From contig CAVYDJ010000002.1 in the NCBI GenBank assembly GCA_963767285.1, forward strand, positions 186,001-250,000: a DNA stretch of 64,000 nt. Direction: 5' to 3'. The notes under the pieces were generated by a model. It made no database searches. It was given only the letters and a program-made list of their open reading frames with translations, and was not told where the DNA came from. The translations under genes and the position numbers were made by a program. Positions 38,392 through 46,540 of this stretch are shown piece by piece. Every line of letters starts with the position of its first letter. Within the stretch, counting starts at the first letter, position 1. The stretch comes from WHSW01 sp963767285. Its GTDB lineage: Bacteria; Actinomycetota; Thermoleophilia; Solirubrobacterales; 70-9.

Positions 38392-38783
38392 CCCGCGGCC
38401 TGCAGGGCCTCGGTCGCCTGATCGGCGGCCGTCTGGCAGGCCTGGATCGCGAGGTCGCGACCTTCGCCCTCGGGCGTCGCCTCGGCCTGTGACGTGCATT
38501 GCTCGAAGGCGTCACGCGCCTGCTCGCAGGCCGTCTGGCCGGCGGACTCGGCGGGAGTGCCCTCGATCACGTCGATGCAGGCGTTGTAGACATCGTCCGG
38601 AGTCGCGAGGTCGGCGTCGGACGTGTCCGATTCCTCGGCGGTCGTGTCCTCGGCCGTCGTCTCCTCGGAACTCGTCTCGGTGCCGCCCGCGCTGGTCGTC
38701 TCGTCGTCATCGCCGCATCCGGCGGCGATCAGCCCCATGGCCATGAGCGCGACGAGCGCAATCAGCCACTTTGCGTTTCGCAT
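38388..38783 (-). CDS. Small Cys-containing lipoprotein
   Basis: A 131-aa lipoprotein. The signal peptide MRNAKWLIALVALMAMG is followed by lipobox IAAGC (Cys 23), an acidic Thr/Ser/Glu linker (SSEETTAEDTTAEE), then a helical domain with four Cys (ACIDVIEG, QTACEQARDAFEQC, IQACQTA), probably two disulfides outside the membrane. AGAGGAG lies ahead of ATG 38783. Function unknown. Confidence 0.75.
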   Translation of the reverse strand: MRNAKWLIALVALMAMGLIAAGCGDDDETTSAGGTETSSEETTAEDTTAEESDTSDADLATPDDVYNACIDVIEGTPAESAGQTACEQARDAFEQCTSQAEATPEGEGRDLAIQACQTAADQATEALQAAG

Positions 38784-38840
38784 ATGACTCCTCTGGTGGT
38801 GGTCACCGCCGGCGGGATGCCGCGGTCCGGCGCGATCCTA

Positions 38841-38858
38841 ACCGGTGATGTCACCGGT
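38841..38858. promoter_or_regulatory. Perfect palindromic operator-like site
   Basis: ACCGGTGATGTCACCGGT: 8-bp arms around a TG centre, 58 nt upstream of the lipoprotein start. A related GGTGACA half-site follows at 38873-38879. A binding protein is not identified. Confidence 0.5.
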
Positions 38859-38911
38859 CAACGATTTCGCCTGGTGACAAGTACGTCCCGGGATCGAATC
38901 CATCACACCCG

Positions 38912-40669
38912 TCAATCCTCGAACAGCGCATAGCCGTACTCGCCGCGCTTGTAGGCGAGCTTCGCGATCGCGCCCACCCGGTCGTCGTCGTTGCGCTCCA
39001 GCTGGCGGAAGCTCGAGCGCACGCGCCCGGCGGCCCGGGTGCAGAAGGTGTCGGCGATGAAGCGCTCCTGGCCGGAGGGCTCGACGCCCTGGTCCTCGAA
39101 GATCGACGTCACCCGTGAGAGCACGGCGATCTGGGCGTAGATGTCGGAGATCGCGGCGGAGATGCGCTTCTGCTGGAACTGCGCCTCGACGATTCCCTTC
39201 TTGTGCTCGCGCAGCAGCGACTCGGTGTGGTCGCGAAGCTCCTTGACCTGGTCGGCCACCGCGTCGGCGTGCTCCTTGAGCTCTGGATGCGCCTGCGAGA
39301 TCCGGTCGGGGCGCACCTGGCTCTTGATCCGCCCGCCGACGTAGTCCGCGAGCACGCCGATCGAGCCGATCGGATCGCCGAGGCCGATCTCTCCCAACTC
39401 GGAGAGCTTCTCGCCCACCGGCTTCATCCCCGACAGCGCGATGAAGGCTCGCATGACGTCGTTGGCGCCCTCGAAGATCGGGAAGATCCGGATGTCGCGG
39501 AGGATCTTCTCGTAGGGCTCGTCCTTCATATAGCCCGCGCCGCCTTTGAGCTGCATCGCCCGGTTGGCCGCGTACCAGAGGAACTCGGTCCCCGAGACCT
39601 TGCAGATCGCCGACTCGAGCGAGTAGTCCTCGACCCCGGAGTCGACCAAACCGCAGGTCAGATAACACATCGATTCGAGCCCGAACAGGTAGGTGACCAT
39701 CCAGGCGATCTTGTCCTGGACGAGCTCGAACTCGGCCAGCGGGCGATCGAACTGGCGGCGCTCCTTGACGTGGGCGATCGCCATGTCGATCAGGCCCTTC
39801 GTCGCGCCGACCGAGCCGGTGCCGAGGCCGATTCGGCCGTTGTTGAGGACCTGCATCGCGATCCGGAAGCCGTCGCCGGGATCGCCGAGGACGTTCTCGG
39901 CGGGCACCTTGACGTCCTTGAAGTAGAGGCGGCGCAGGTCGTTGCCGCGCAGGCCCATGGTGTCGAAGCGCTCGCCGACCTCGAATCCCTTCATCCCTTT
40001 CTCCAGGATCAGGGCGATGTGGCGGTCGTTGCCGTCGATCTCGCAGCGGGCGAAGGTGGTGAAGACCGAGCCCTTGTCGCCGTTGCCGATGTAGCGCTTC
40101 TCGCCGTTCAGAACCCAGGAGCCGTCAGGCTGCTGCACCGCCCGGGACTGGATGTTGTAGGCGTCCGACCCGGCCTTCGGCTCGGTGAGCGCGAAGCCGG
40201 CGAGCTTGCGGCCGCTGGCCAGGTCCGGGAGGAAGCGCTCCTTCTGCTCGTCGGTGCCGAACATGTGGATGCCCTTGAACCCGATCGACTGGTGGACGCC
40301 GAGCACGATCGAGAGCGTGGCGTCGATTTGGGCGAAGGTCTCGAAGACCCGTGCGTAACCGGTCTGGGAAAGGCCCTGGCCGCCGTACTTCTCGTCGACG
40401 TACAGCCCGCAGAGCCCCGCCTCGCCGAGCTCCTTGATCGTGCCGTCGCCGATCCAGCGGTCCTCCTCGATCTTTTGAAGATCCATGCGCGCGCCGATCT
40501 CGCGCGCAGCGGTGTTCAGCCCCCTGATCCGCTCCTGTTCGGCCGGGTCGGGCGCCGGCCACGGGAAGACCATGTCCTCGTGGATCTCGCCGAGGAAGAG
40601 CGACTTCGTGAACGAGGAGACGGCTCGCTCGGGCTTGTCCTCGACCTGAGCCTGCGTAGCCGCTTCCAC
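38912..40669 (-). CDS. Acyl-CoA dehydrogenase (long form)
   Basis: A 585-aa FAD-dependent enzyme that introduces the alpha-beta double bond into acyl-CoA. The catalytic core runs from GLYVDEKYGGQGLSQTGYARV to EGANDVMRAF, with FAD/substrate segments FALTEPKAGSDAYN and NGEKRYIGNG, and then QLKGGAGYMKDEPYEKILRD. About 190 extra C-terminal residues are helical, as in ACAD9-like and some actinobacterial enzymes. GTG 40669 is set by TAGGCT 6 nt upstream. It stands alone between a lipoprotein and a terminator, so electron transfer partners are elsewhere. Confidence 0.9.
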   Translation of the reverse strand: MEAATQAQVEDKPERAVSSFTKSLFLGEIHEDMVFPWPAPDPAEQERIRGLNTAAREIGARMDLQKIEEDRWIGDGTIKELGEAGLCGLYVDEKYGGQGLSQTGYARVFETFAQIDATLSIVLGVHQSIGFKGIHMFGTDEQKERFLPDLASGRKLAGFALTEPKAGSDAYNIQSRAVQQPDGSWVLNGEKRYIGNGDKGSVFTTFARCEIDGNDRHIALILEKGMKGFEVGERFDTMGLRGNDLRRLYFKDVKVPAENVLGDPGDGFRIAMQVLNNGRIGLGTGSVGATKGLIDMAIAHVKERRQFDRPLAEFELVQDKIAWMVTYLFGLESMCYLTCGLVDSGVEDYSLESAICKVSGTEFLWYAANRAMQLKGGAGYMKDEPYEKILRDIRIFPIFEGANDVMRAFIALSGMKPVGEKLSELGEIGLGDPIGSIGVLADYVGGRIKSQVRPDRISQAHPELKEHADAVADQVKELRDHTESLLREHKKGIVEAQFQQKRISAAISDIYAQIAVLSRVTSIFEDQGVEPSGQERFIADTFCTRAAGRVRSSFRQLERNDDDRVGAIAKLAYKRGEYGYALFED

Positions 40670-40675
40670 GACCGC

Positions 40676-40681
40676 AGCCTA
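40676..40681 (-). promoter_or_regulatory. Leaderless -10 box of acyl-CoA dehydrogenase gene
   Basis: TAGGCT on the minus strand ends 6 nt before GTG 40669, just past the terminator of the upstream gene. Confidence 0.5.
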
Positions 40682-40700
40682 CCCCCGCGGGGCAAAGCTG

Positions 40701-40730
40701 CGCGGGGCCGGGATCACTCCCGGCCCCGCG
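40701..40730 (-). terminator. Hairpin terminator after decapeptide-repeat gene
   Basis: A 13-bp perfect G+C stem (40701-40713 with 40718-40730) with loop TCAC, 31 nt past the stop of the upstream minus-strand gene and ahead of the next promoter. Confidence 0.75.
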
Positions 40731-40760
40731 TGTGTCCGTTAGCCCCTGCCGGGTCCGGCG

Positions 40761-41447
40761 CTAGAGGCAGCTGGCGACGGCGACCAGGGTGCGGTCGACA
40801 CCGAAGTCGTTGCCGCCCTTGACCGTGACCGTCTCGGCGTTGTGGTCCGGAAGGACCTCGGAGAGCATCAGCTCCTCGCCGTTCGCGTCGCCGATCCAAT
40901 AGCCGGCTCCGCTGATCAACTCCTCGCCCGCGAGGCAGCTCGCCGTCGCGGAGTTGAAGTTGTAGTTGCTGTTCTGGCCCGTGCCGCCGGCGACCGTGAC
41001 CGTGTCGTAGCGGTTGTGGATACCGTCGCCGAGCTCCTCGGACCGAACGGAGTCCGGGGCCAGGTCGTTGGCCTGGAGCGTGTCGCCGGCGACGTCGTTG
41101 CCGGTGATCGCCTGGTCGGCGATGTCGCTCGACAGCAGCGTCTCGTTCTGGACGTCGTTGCTGGCGATCGTCTCGTCGGTGACGTCGGCGCCGGCGATCG
41201 TGCCGTCCGCGACGTCAGTGCCGGTCAGCGACTCGTCGACGACGTCGTCGCTGGTCACCGCGGCGCCGTCCTTGAGGTCGACGCTCTTCACCGCCTCGTT
41301 CTTGATGTCGCCGGAGTTCACCGTCTCGGTTCCGGGCAGCGCGAGCGCTGCACCGGAGAGGGCGGCGAACAGGGCGACGAGGCTGACCACGAGCGCCGGC
41401 GCCTGCTGCCAGCGGCTCGCCCTTGGGGTACGTGTCTTGTTGCTCAT
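40761..41447 (-). CDS. Secreted or anchored decapeptide-repeat protein
   Basis: A 228-aa envelope protein. A basic start (SNKTRTPRASRWQQ) and hydrophobic signal end near ALALPG. Residues about 45-140 form ten-residue repeats: GTDVADGTIA, GADVTDETIA, SNDVQNETLL, SSDIADQAIT, GNDVAGDTLQ, consensus xxDVxDxTIx. The C-terminal 80 residues (DTVTVAGGTGQNSNYNFNSA; CLAGEELISGAGYW; final Cys) look like a small beta domain closed by a disulfide. ATG 41447 is chosen for AGGGAGG upstream. A shorter version of the repeat occurs in the collagen-like protein near 22.8 kb, so both may belong to one surface-protein class. Confidence 0.72.
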   Translation of the reverse strand: MSNKTRTPRASRWQQAPALVVSLVALFAALSGAALALPGTETVNSGDIKNEAVKSVDLKDGAAVTSDDVVDESLTGTDVADGTIAGADVTDETIASNDVQNETLLSSDIADQAITGNDVAGDTLQANDLAPDSVRSEELGDGIHNRYDTVTVAGGTGQNSNYNFNSATASCLAGEELISGAGYWIGDANGEELMLSEVLPDHNAETVTVKGGNDFGVDRTLVAVASCL

Positions 41448-41630
41448 CGGGAACCTCCCTGGATCGTTTTCATTCCCTATGAGCAGGATCGGGCCGACTC
41501 GCCCGCCGGGACAGAGGCCCAAGGAGTGGACGAACGCCGCCCGGGGGGTGATCGTTCTCAGCCCTTGGGGTGAGGCGGCCTTCGGCTACTTCCGCAGCCC
41601 GGCGGCTTCGAGAGCTTTCTCAGGCTCCGC

Positions 41631-42263
41631 TTATCCGCCGTCGAGCATCCGCTCGAGCGCTGCACGATGGTACGGCCAGGGGTTGCCCTTGCTCGCCCGG
41701 CCCGAGGGGTCGAACTCGCGGGTCAACGCGAGCCCGGCGACGGTGTTCATCGCCACCGCGAGCTTGCGGTCGAACCCCGGCTCGGCGCCGACCTCGCCGG
41801 CCACCTCGGCCGACAGGCGCGCCATGTTCGCGTGGATCCGCTTCTCGACCGGGACCAGGCGCTCGCGCAGCTCCTCGTCCTCGGCGGCGGCGACCCAGAG
41901 CTTCACGGCGACCGTGAACACGTCGCTGGAGAAGTCCTCCCAGAGCAGGTCGAGCAGGGCCCGCAGCCTGGTCTCGCGGTCGGGCGGTAGCTCGCGGGCG
42001 CGCTCGCGGTAGCGCTCGACCCGCAGCTCCGCCAGCCGCTCGAACGCGGACGTGACCAGATCGATCCGATGCGGGAAGTGGTGGCTCTGCGCCCCCTGCG
42101 AGACGCCCGCGAGCTCGGTGATCCGGCGGATCGTGGTGCCGGCGTAGCCGGACTCGATCAGGCTCTCGGCAGTCGCGTCGAGCAGTCGCCCGCGGGTCTC
42201 CTCGCGGCGCTCGGACTGGCTCCGCCGAGGCTTGCCCGTGGCTGTACGGGCCGAGCTACTCAA
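41631..42263 (-). CDS. TetR-family transcriptional regulator
   Basis: A 210-aa repressor-type regulator. The HTH reads ETRGRLLDATAESLIESGYAG, then TTIRRITELAGVSQGAQSHHFPHRIDLV, the standard TetR arrangement (about 21-70), with an all-helical ligand domain after it. Start TTG 42263 overlaps the MaoC stop by 8 bp, so it is co-transcribed with that gene and probably autoregulated. The nearby thiolase, acyl-CoA dehydrogenase and hydrolase genes suggest control of acyl-CoA catabolism (inference). Confidence 0.88.
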   Translation of the reverse strand: MSSSARTATGKPRRSQSERREETRGRLLDATAESLIESGYAGTTIRRITELAGVSQGAQSHHFPHRIDLVTSAFERLAELRVERYRERARELPPDRETRLRALLDLLWEDFSSDVFTVAVKLWVAAAEDEELRERLVPVEKRIHANMARLSAEVAGEVGAEPGFDRKLAVAMNTVAGLALTREFDPSGRASKGNPWPYHRAALERMLDGG

Positions 42264-43104
42264 TCTCGGCGAGACCGTCCTTGATCACGACGCCGGCGTC
42301 GGACGTGGTCTCGTAGGCGTAGCGGCCCTCGCTGACGTCCCAGATCGACGTGGTGATCGTCTGCTCGGGCAGGGCGATCGACGCGAAGCGGACGGCGAGG
42401 CGCTTCAGCCGGGTCGGATCGTCCGGGCAGGCGTGCTCGATCGCCGCGACCGAGGTGAAGGCCATGGTGCAGAGGCCGTGGATGATGATCCCGGGCAGCC
42501 CGACAGCCTTCGCGAACTCCTCGTCGAGGTGGATCTGCATCGGGTCCCCGGAGGCCTCCGCGTAGCGGAACGTCTGGTCGGCGTCGAAGGTCTGCTCGAC
42601 CGTCTCGTCCGGATCGCGCTCGCGCAGCGACTCGTCGAAGCGGTGGCCGGGCGCGTCCTCCCCGACGTCCTCGACGCCCGTCGCGCCGCGCACGAAGGTG
42701 GTCCAGTACTGGTCGACGACCGGCTCGCCATCGGCGACGGTCTCGGTCTTCGTCACGACGGTCACTCCCGAGGAGCGCTGGCGCATCCCGATCGGGGTCG
42801 CGATCGTCGTCAGCTTCATCCCCGGCTCGATCGGGCGGTGGAAGTGGTGGTCCTGTTCGCCGTGAAGGACCGCGCCCAGCAGCTCGCCCGGGATCACCGA
42901 CAGCACCGCCATGCCGTTCGCCTGGAAAGCCGGCACGACGGGGAAGACCGGCGGTGCCAGGTCGCCCGCGGCGTGGGCGGGAATCGGATCGTTGGTGGCC
43001 GCGGCGTACGCGGCGATTCGCTCGCGCGTGGCCTCGAACTCGACCGGTTCCGAGGGGGTGCCGATCGCGTCGGCCTTGAAGGTGGGGGCTGTGTCGGTAG
43101 TCAT
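42256..43104 (-). CDS. MaoC-like (R)-specific enoyl-CoA hydratase
   Basis: A 282-aa double hot-dog protein. The C-terminal hot-dog has the hydratase motif ASGDPMQIHLDEEFAKAVGLP with catalytic Asp/His, then IIIHGLCTMAF. The N-terminal half is the decayed copy typical of two-domain MaoC proteins (AAYAAATNDPIPAHAAGDLA). It hydrates trans-2-enoyl-CoA. ATG 43104 has TAGCTT 7 nt upstream and no ribosome-binding site, so it is probably leaderless. It is divergent from a thiolase-type gene and operonic with the TetR gene. Confidence 0.87.
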   Translation of the reverse strand: MTTDTAPTFKADAIGTPSEPVEFEATRERIAAYAAATNDPIPAHAAGDLAPPVFPVVPAFQANGMAVLSVIPGELLGAVLHGEQDHHFHRPIEPGMKLTTIATPIGMRQRSSGVTVVTKTETVADGEPVVDQYWTTFVRGATGVEDVGEDAPGHRFDESLRERDPDETVEQTFDADQTFRYAEASGDPMQIHLDEEFAKAVGLPGIIIHGLCTMAFTSVAAIEHACPDDPTRLKRLAVRFASIALPEQTITTSIWDVSEGRYAYETTSDAGVVIKDGLAEIE

Positions 43105-43111
43105 GGCCGGG

Positions 43112-43117
43112 AAGCTA
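43112..43117 (-). promoter_or_regulatory. Leaderless -10 box of MaoC-TetR operon
   Basis: TAGCTT on the minus strand ends 7 nt before ATG 43104, within the 69-nt divergent promoter region shared with the thiolase gene. Confidence 0.5.
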
Positions 43118-43173
43118 ACAAACCGGGCGCGCGTTCTGTATCTTGGCGCACGCCACTTGAACGAAGGAGAACG

Positions 43174-44373
43174 ATGAGCGCGCGGACGTTTGTGATCGGT
43201 GTCGGGATGACGAAGTTCGACAAGCCCGGGACCAAGGAGGGCGACTACCCCGACTGGGCCAAGGAGGCAGGCGAGAAGGCGCTCGCCGACGCGGGAATCC
43301 CCTACGACGACGTCGAGCAGGCCTACGCCGGCTACTGCTATGGCGACTCAACCTACGGCCAGCGCGCGCTCTACCAGCTCGGCCTGACCGGGATCCCGGT
43401 CGTCAACGTCAACAACAACTGCTCGACCGGTTCCTCGGCGCTCTTTCTGGCCCGCCAGGCGGTCCGGGGCGGGCTCGTCGACTGCGCGCTCGCGGTCGGC
43501 TTCGAGAAGATGGAGAAGGGCTCGCTCGGGGTCAAGTACACCGACCGCACCAACGCCCTCGACAAGCATGCGATGGCGATGTTCGCGCTCCGCGAGCCCG
43601 AGGAGTCGCCGGCAGCCCCGCAGATGTTCGGCAATGCCGGGCGCGATCACATGGAGAAGTACGGCTCCGAGCCCGACCACTACGCCTGGATCGGCTGGAA
43701 GAACCACAAGCACTCGGTCAACAACCCCTACGCCCAGTTCCAGGACGAGTACACGCTCGACGAGATCAAGGAGGCGCGGATGATTCACGCGCCGCTGACC
43801 AAGCTCCAGTGCTCGCCGACCTCTGACGGCTCGGCCTGCGCGATCGTCGCGTCCGAGCGCTACGTCGATGAGCACGACCTGTGGGACCAGGCGGTGGAGA
43901 TCGCGGGCCAGGCGATGGTCACCGACCTGAGCTCGACCTTCGCCGACGACACCGACTGCATCCGGATCGTTGGCTACGACATGTCCAAGCAGGCCGCCGA
44001 CCAGGCCTACGAGGAGGCCGGGATCTCGGCCTCAGACGTCGACGTGTGCGAGCTGCATGACTGCTTCAGCGCGAACGAGCTGATCACCTATGAGGCGCTC
44101 GGCTTCGCCGCCGAGGGCGAGGGCCACAAGCTGGTCGAGGCCGAGGCGACGACGTACGGCGGCGACGGCCCGGTGGTCAACCCGTCCGGCGGGCTGATCT
44201 CGAAGGGCCACCCGCTCGGCGCCACCGGCCTCGCCCAGTGCTCGGAGCTCACCTGGCAGCTGCGAGGGACCGCCGACAAGCGCCAGGTCGAGGGCGCGAA
44301 GGTCGCGCTCCAGCACAACATCGGCCTCGGCGGAGCCGCGGTCGTCAGCGTCTACAAGCCCGCCGCGGCCTAA
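43174..44373 (+). CDS. SCP-x/lipid-transfer-type thiolase
   Basis: A 399-aa thiolase-fold protein of the lipid-transfer/SCP-x group, often used in steroid or branched side-chain degradation. Active-site segments are NVNNNCSTGSSALFLARQAV (nucleophilic Cys), VCELHDCFSANELITYE, and NPSGGLISKGHPLGATGLAQ with catalytic His. It lacks the second Cys found in FadA. ATG 43174 has GAAGGAGAACG upstream, and the next gene uses nearly the same sequence. First gene of a three-gene operon with an acyl-CoA dehydrogenase and a hydrolase. Confidence 0.88.
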   Translation: MSARTFVIGVGMTKFDKPGTKEGDYPDWAKEAGEKALADAGIPYDDVEQAYAGYCYGDSTYGQRALYQLGLTGIPVVNVNNNCSTGSSALFLARQAVRGGLVDCALAVGFEKMEKGSLGVKYTDRTNALDKHAMAMFALREPEESPAAPQMFGNAGRDHMEKYGSEPDHYAWIGWKNHKHSVNNPYAQFQDEYTLDEIKEARMIHAPLTKLQCSPTSDGSACAIVASERYVDEHDLWDQAVEIAGQAMVTDLSSTFADDTDCIRIVGYDMSKQAADQAYEEAGISASDVDVCELHDCFSANELITYEALGFAAEGEGHKLVEAEATTYGGDGPVVNPSGGLISKGHPLGATGLAQCSELTWQLRGTADKRQVEGAKVALQHNIGLGGAAVVSVYKPAAA

Positions 44374-44386
44374 CGAAGGAGAACCC

Positions 44387-45547
44387 ATGAGCACGACCGT
44401 CGCCCCGGTGGGCGGATTCACCGACGAGCAGCGCAACTTCGAGGCCGCGATCGCCGACTTCTGCGAGCGCGAGCTCGGGACCAAGGAGCAGCGCGAGCGA
44501 GCCACCAACGGCTACGGCGAGCTCCACAACCAGGAGATCTACGAGAAGCTCGCCGAGCTCGGCTGGCTCGGGGTCTCAATCGACGAGGAGTACGGCGGGT
44601 CGGGCGGCGGGATCGTCGACGCCTGCATTTTCCTGGAGGGGTTCATGCGCGGCCGGATCCCGATCGCGGGCTACGGCGTCAGCCTGATCGTCGCGGGCGC
44701 CTACCAGCGCTTCGGCACCGCCGAGCAGAAGCAGGAGATCCTCGGCGGGATCACCCGTGGGCGCGTCGAGGCGATCGCGATGTCGGAGCCGGAGGCGGGA
44801 TCGGACGTCGGCAACCTCTCCTGCCGGATCGAGCGCCAGAACGGCGGCTACGTCCTGAACGGCCAGAAGACCTGGATCTCGGCGGCTCACATCGCCGACC
44901 ACATCCTCGTGATCGGCCGCTCGGACACCTCGGGCTCCAAGCACGAGGGGCTGACGATGATCTCGGTGCCGACCGACGCGGACGGGATCGAGATCCGCGG
45001 GATCGAGACGATGGGGGGCAAGGAGGTCAACGACGTCTTCCTGACCGATTGCTACGTGCCGGAGGAGCGTGTCCTGGGCCAGGTCGACGGCGCCTGGATG
45101 CAGCTGATGGCCGGGCTCAACGTCGAGCGGCTGATCCTCGCCGCATCGGCGCTCGGGATCGCCGAGCGCGCCTTCGACGACACGCTCGCCTACATCAAGG
45201 AGCGCAAGCAGTTCGGCCGGCCGATCGGCTCGTTCCAGGTGCTCAAACACCGGATCGCCGACCTGGCGACCGAGCTCGAGTGCACCCGGCTGCTGGTCTA
45301 CGACGTCGCGCGCAAGGTCGACGCGGACCCGACGCAGCTGCTTCCGCGCGAGGCCTCGATGGCGAAGCTGAAGGCGACCGAGGTGGCGAAGAAGACCGCG
45401 CTCGAGGGCATGCAGATGATGGGCGGCTACGGCTACGCGACCGAGTACGACATGGAGCGCTACGTGCGCACGACGCTGGTGATGTCGATCTACGGCGGCA
45501 CCAACGAGATCCAGCGCGAGATCGTGTCCAAGACCTACGGGTTGTAG
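44387..45547 (+). CDS. Acyl-CoA dehydrogenase
   Basis: A 386-aa FAD enzyme. The motifs are IAMSEPEAGSDVGNLSCRI and the substrate/FAD region NGQKTWISAAHIADH, then QMMGGYGYATEYDMERYVR with GGTNEIQREI at the C-terminus. Length and domain order (helical, beta, helical) are those of standard acyl-CoA dehydrogenases. It starts 13 nt after the thiolase stop with GAAGGAG upstream. Together with the thiolase and divergent MaoC it supplies three steps of a beta-oxidation-like cycle; only the dehydrogenation of the 3-hydroxy intermediate is not encoded here. Confidence 0.92.
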   Translation: MSTTVAPVGGFTDEQRNFEAAIADFCERELGTKEQRERATNGYGELHNQEIYEKLAELGWLGVSIDEEYGGSGGGIVDACIFLEGFMRGRIPIAGYGVSLIVAGAYQRFGTAEQKQEILGGITRGRVEAIAMSEPEAGSDVGNLSCRIERQNGGYVLNGQKTWISAAHIADHILVIGRSDTSGSKHEGLTMISVPTDADGIEIRGIETMGGKEVNDVFLTDCYVPEERVLGQVDGAWMQLMAGLNVERLILAASALGIAERAFDDTLAYIKERKQFGRPIGSFQVLKHRIADLATELECTRLLVYDVARKVDADPTQLLPREASMAKLKATEVAKKTALEGMQMMGGYGYATEYDMERYVRTTLVMSIYGGTNEIQREIVSKTYGL

Positions 45548-45568
45548 CCGGGACTGAAAGGGGCAAGG

Positions 45569-46474
45569 ATGCCAACGATCCGCCTCGGCGGTGAAGCCGA
45601 GCCGTTTCCCGGCGAGGACGGGCCGGGCAAGACGGCACGCCTGCGCAGCCGCGAGGTCGAGGTCGGCGGCGTGCCGACCCGCGCGGTCTCGGCGAGCGGC
45701 GAGGGCGTGCCGACCGTGCTCCTGCACGGCTGGCTCGACAACGCCGACACATGGCTCGCGGTGCTCGACCGGCTCGCCGTCGACGGCCGCCCGGCGATCG
45801 CCTACGACCTCCCCGGGTTCGGGACCGCGCCGCCGCTCGACGACGGCTCGGTGCTCGACCAGCTGGTCGACTTCGCCGCCGCGGCGGTGGCCGAGGTCGC
45901 CGAGCGGTCGGAGAGCAAGGTGGTTGTCGCCGGCAACTCGCTCGGCGGCTGGGTGGCGCTGCGCCTGGCCCAGGACCCGGGGCTTCCGATCGCCGGGATC
46001 GTTCCCATCGGACCGGCCGGGATCCGCATGGCGCCCGCCTTCTTCACCCTCGACCGGATTCCGGCGGTGTCGCGGATCATCGGCCTACCGGCGCCGGTGC
46101 CACCGCAGGTCACGCGTTCGGTGGCCGGCCGCCTGTACCGCCAGCTCGCGTTCGCCGACCCCAACGGGGTCGACAACGCGGTGGTCGACCGCTTCACCCG
46201 CTTCCACGTCGACCGGCCGGTGATCCGGCAGCGGATCGAGTACGCGAAGCGCCTGCGCGCCGAGCTCGACGACCCCTTCGACGGCAAGGCGATCAAGGTC
46301 CCCGTCAGCGTGGTCTGGGGCGAGGCCGACCGCCTCTGCCCCGCCGAGGGCGCCGCCCTGCTCGCCGAGCGCCTGCCGCACGCGGAGATCGCGATGCTCC
46401 CGGGCGTCGGCCACACGCCGCAGATCGAGGCGCCCGACGTCGTGGTCGGCGCGATCAGCGAGTTGGCCGGCTAG
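45569..46474 (+). CDS. Alpha/beta-hydrolase
   Basis: A 301-aa hydrolase. The catalytic triad is visible: nucleophile Ser124 in AGNSLGGW, Asp in VVWGEADRLCP, and His in GVGHTPQIE. The oxyanion segment is LLHGWLDNADTW (51-62). It may be a thioesterase or ring-fission hydrolase acting with the upstream acyl-CoA genes. It starts 21 nt after the dehydrogenase stop with GAAAGGGGCAAGG upstream and ends at a bidirectional hairpin. Confidence 0.87.
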   Translation: MPTIRLGGEAEPFPGEDGPGKTARLRSREVEVGGVPTRAVSASGEGVPTVLLHGWLDNADTWLAVLDRLAVDGRPAIAYDLPGFGTAPPLDDGSVLDQLVDFAAAAVAEVAERSESKVVVAGNSLGGWVALRLAQDPGLPIAGIVPIGPAGIRMAPAFFTLDRIPAVSRIIGLPAPVPPQVTRSVAGRLYRQLAFADPNGVDNAVVDRFTRFHVDRPVIRQRIEYAKRLRAELDDPFDGKAIKVPVSVVWGEADRLCPAEGAALLAERLPHAEIAMLPGVGHTPQIEAPDVVVGAISELAG

Positions 46475-46481
46475 TTCGGCC

Positions 46482-46531
46482 GGCGAGCCGCACCGAAACC
46501 ACCGTTCAGAGGGGTCTCGGTGCGGTTCGCC
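46482..46531. terminator. Bidirectional hairpin terminator between convergent genes
   Basis: Arms 46482-46496 and 46517-46531 pair over 15 bp with a single G-U (one mismatch on the DNA) around a 20-nt loop. It sits 8-10 nt from the stops of both the hydrolase (+) and the calcium-repeat protein (-). Confidence 0.7.
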
Positions 46532-46540
46532 GCAACGCGG

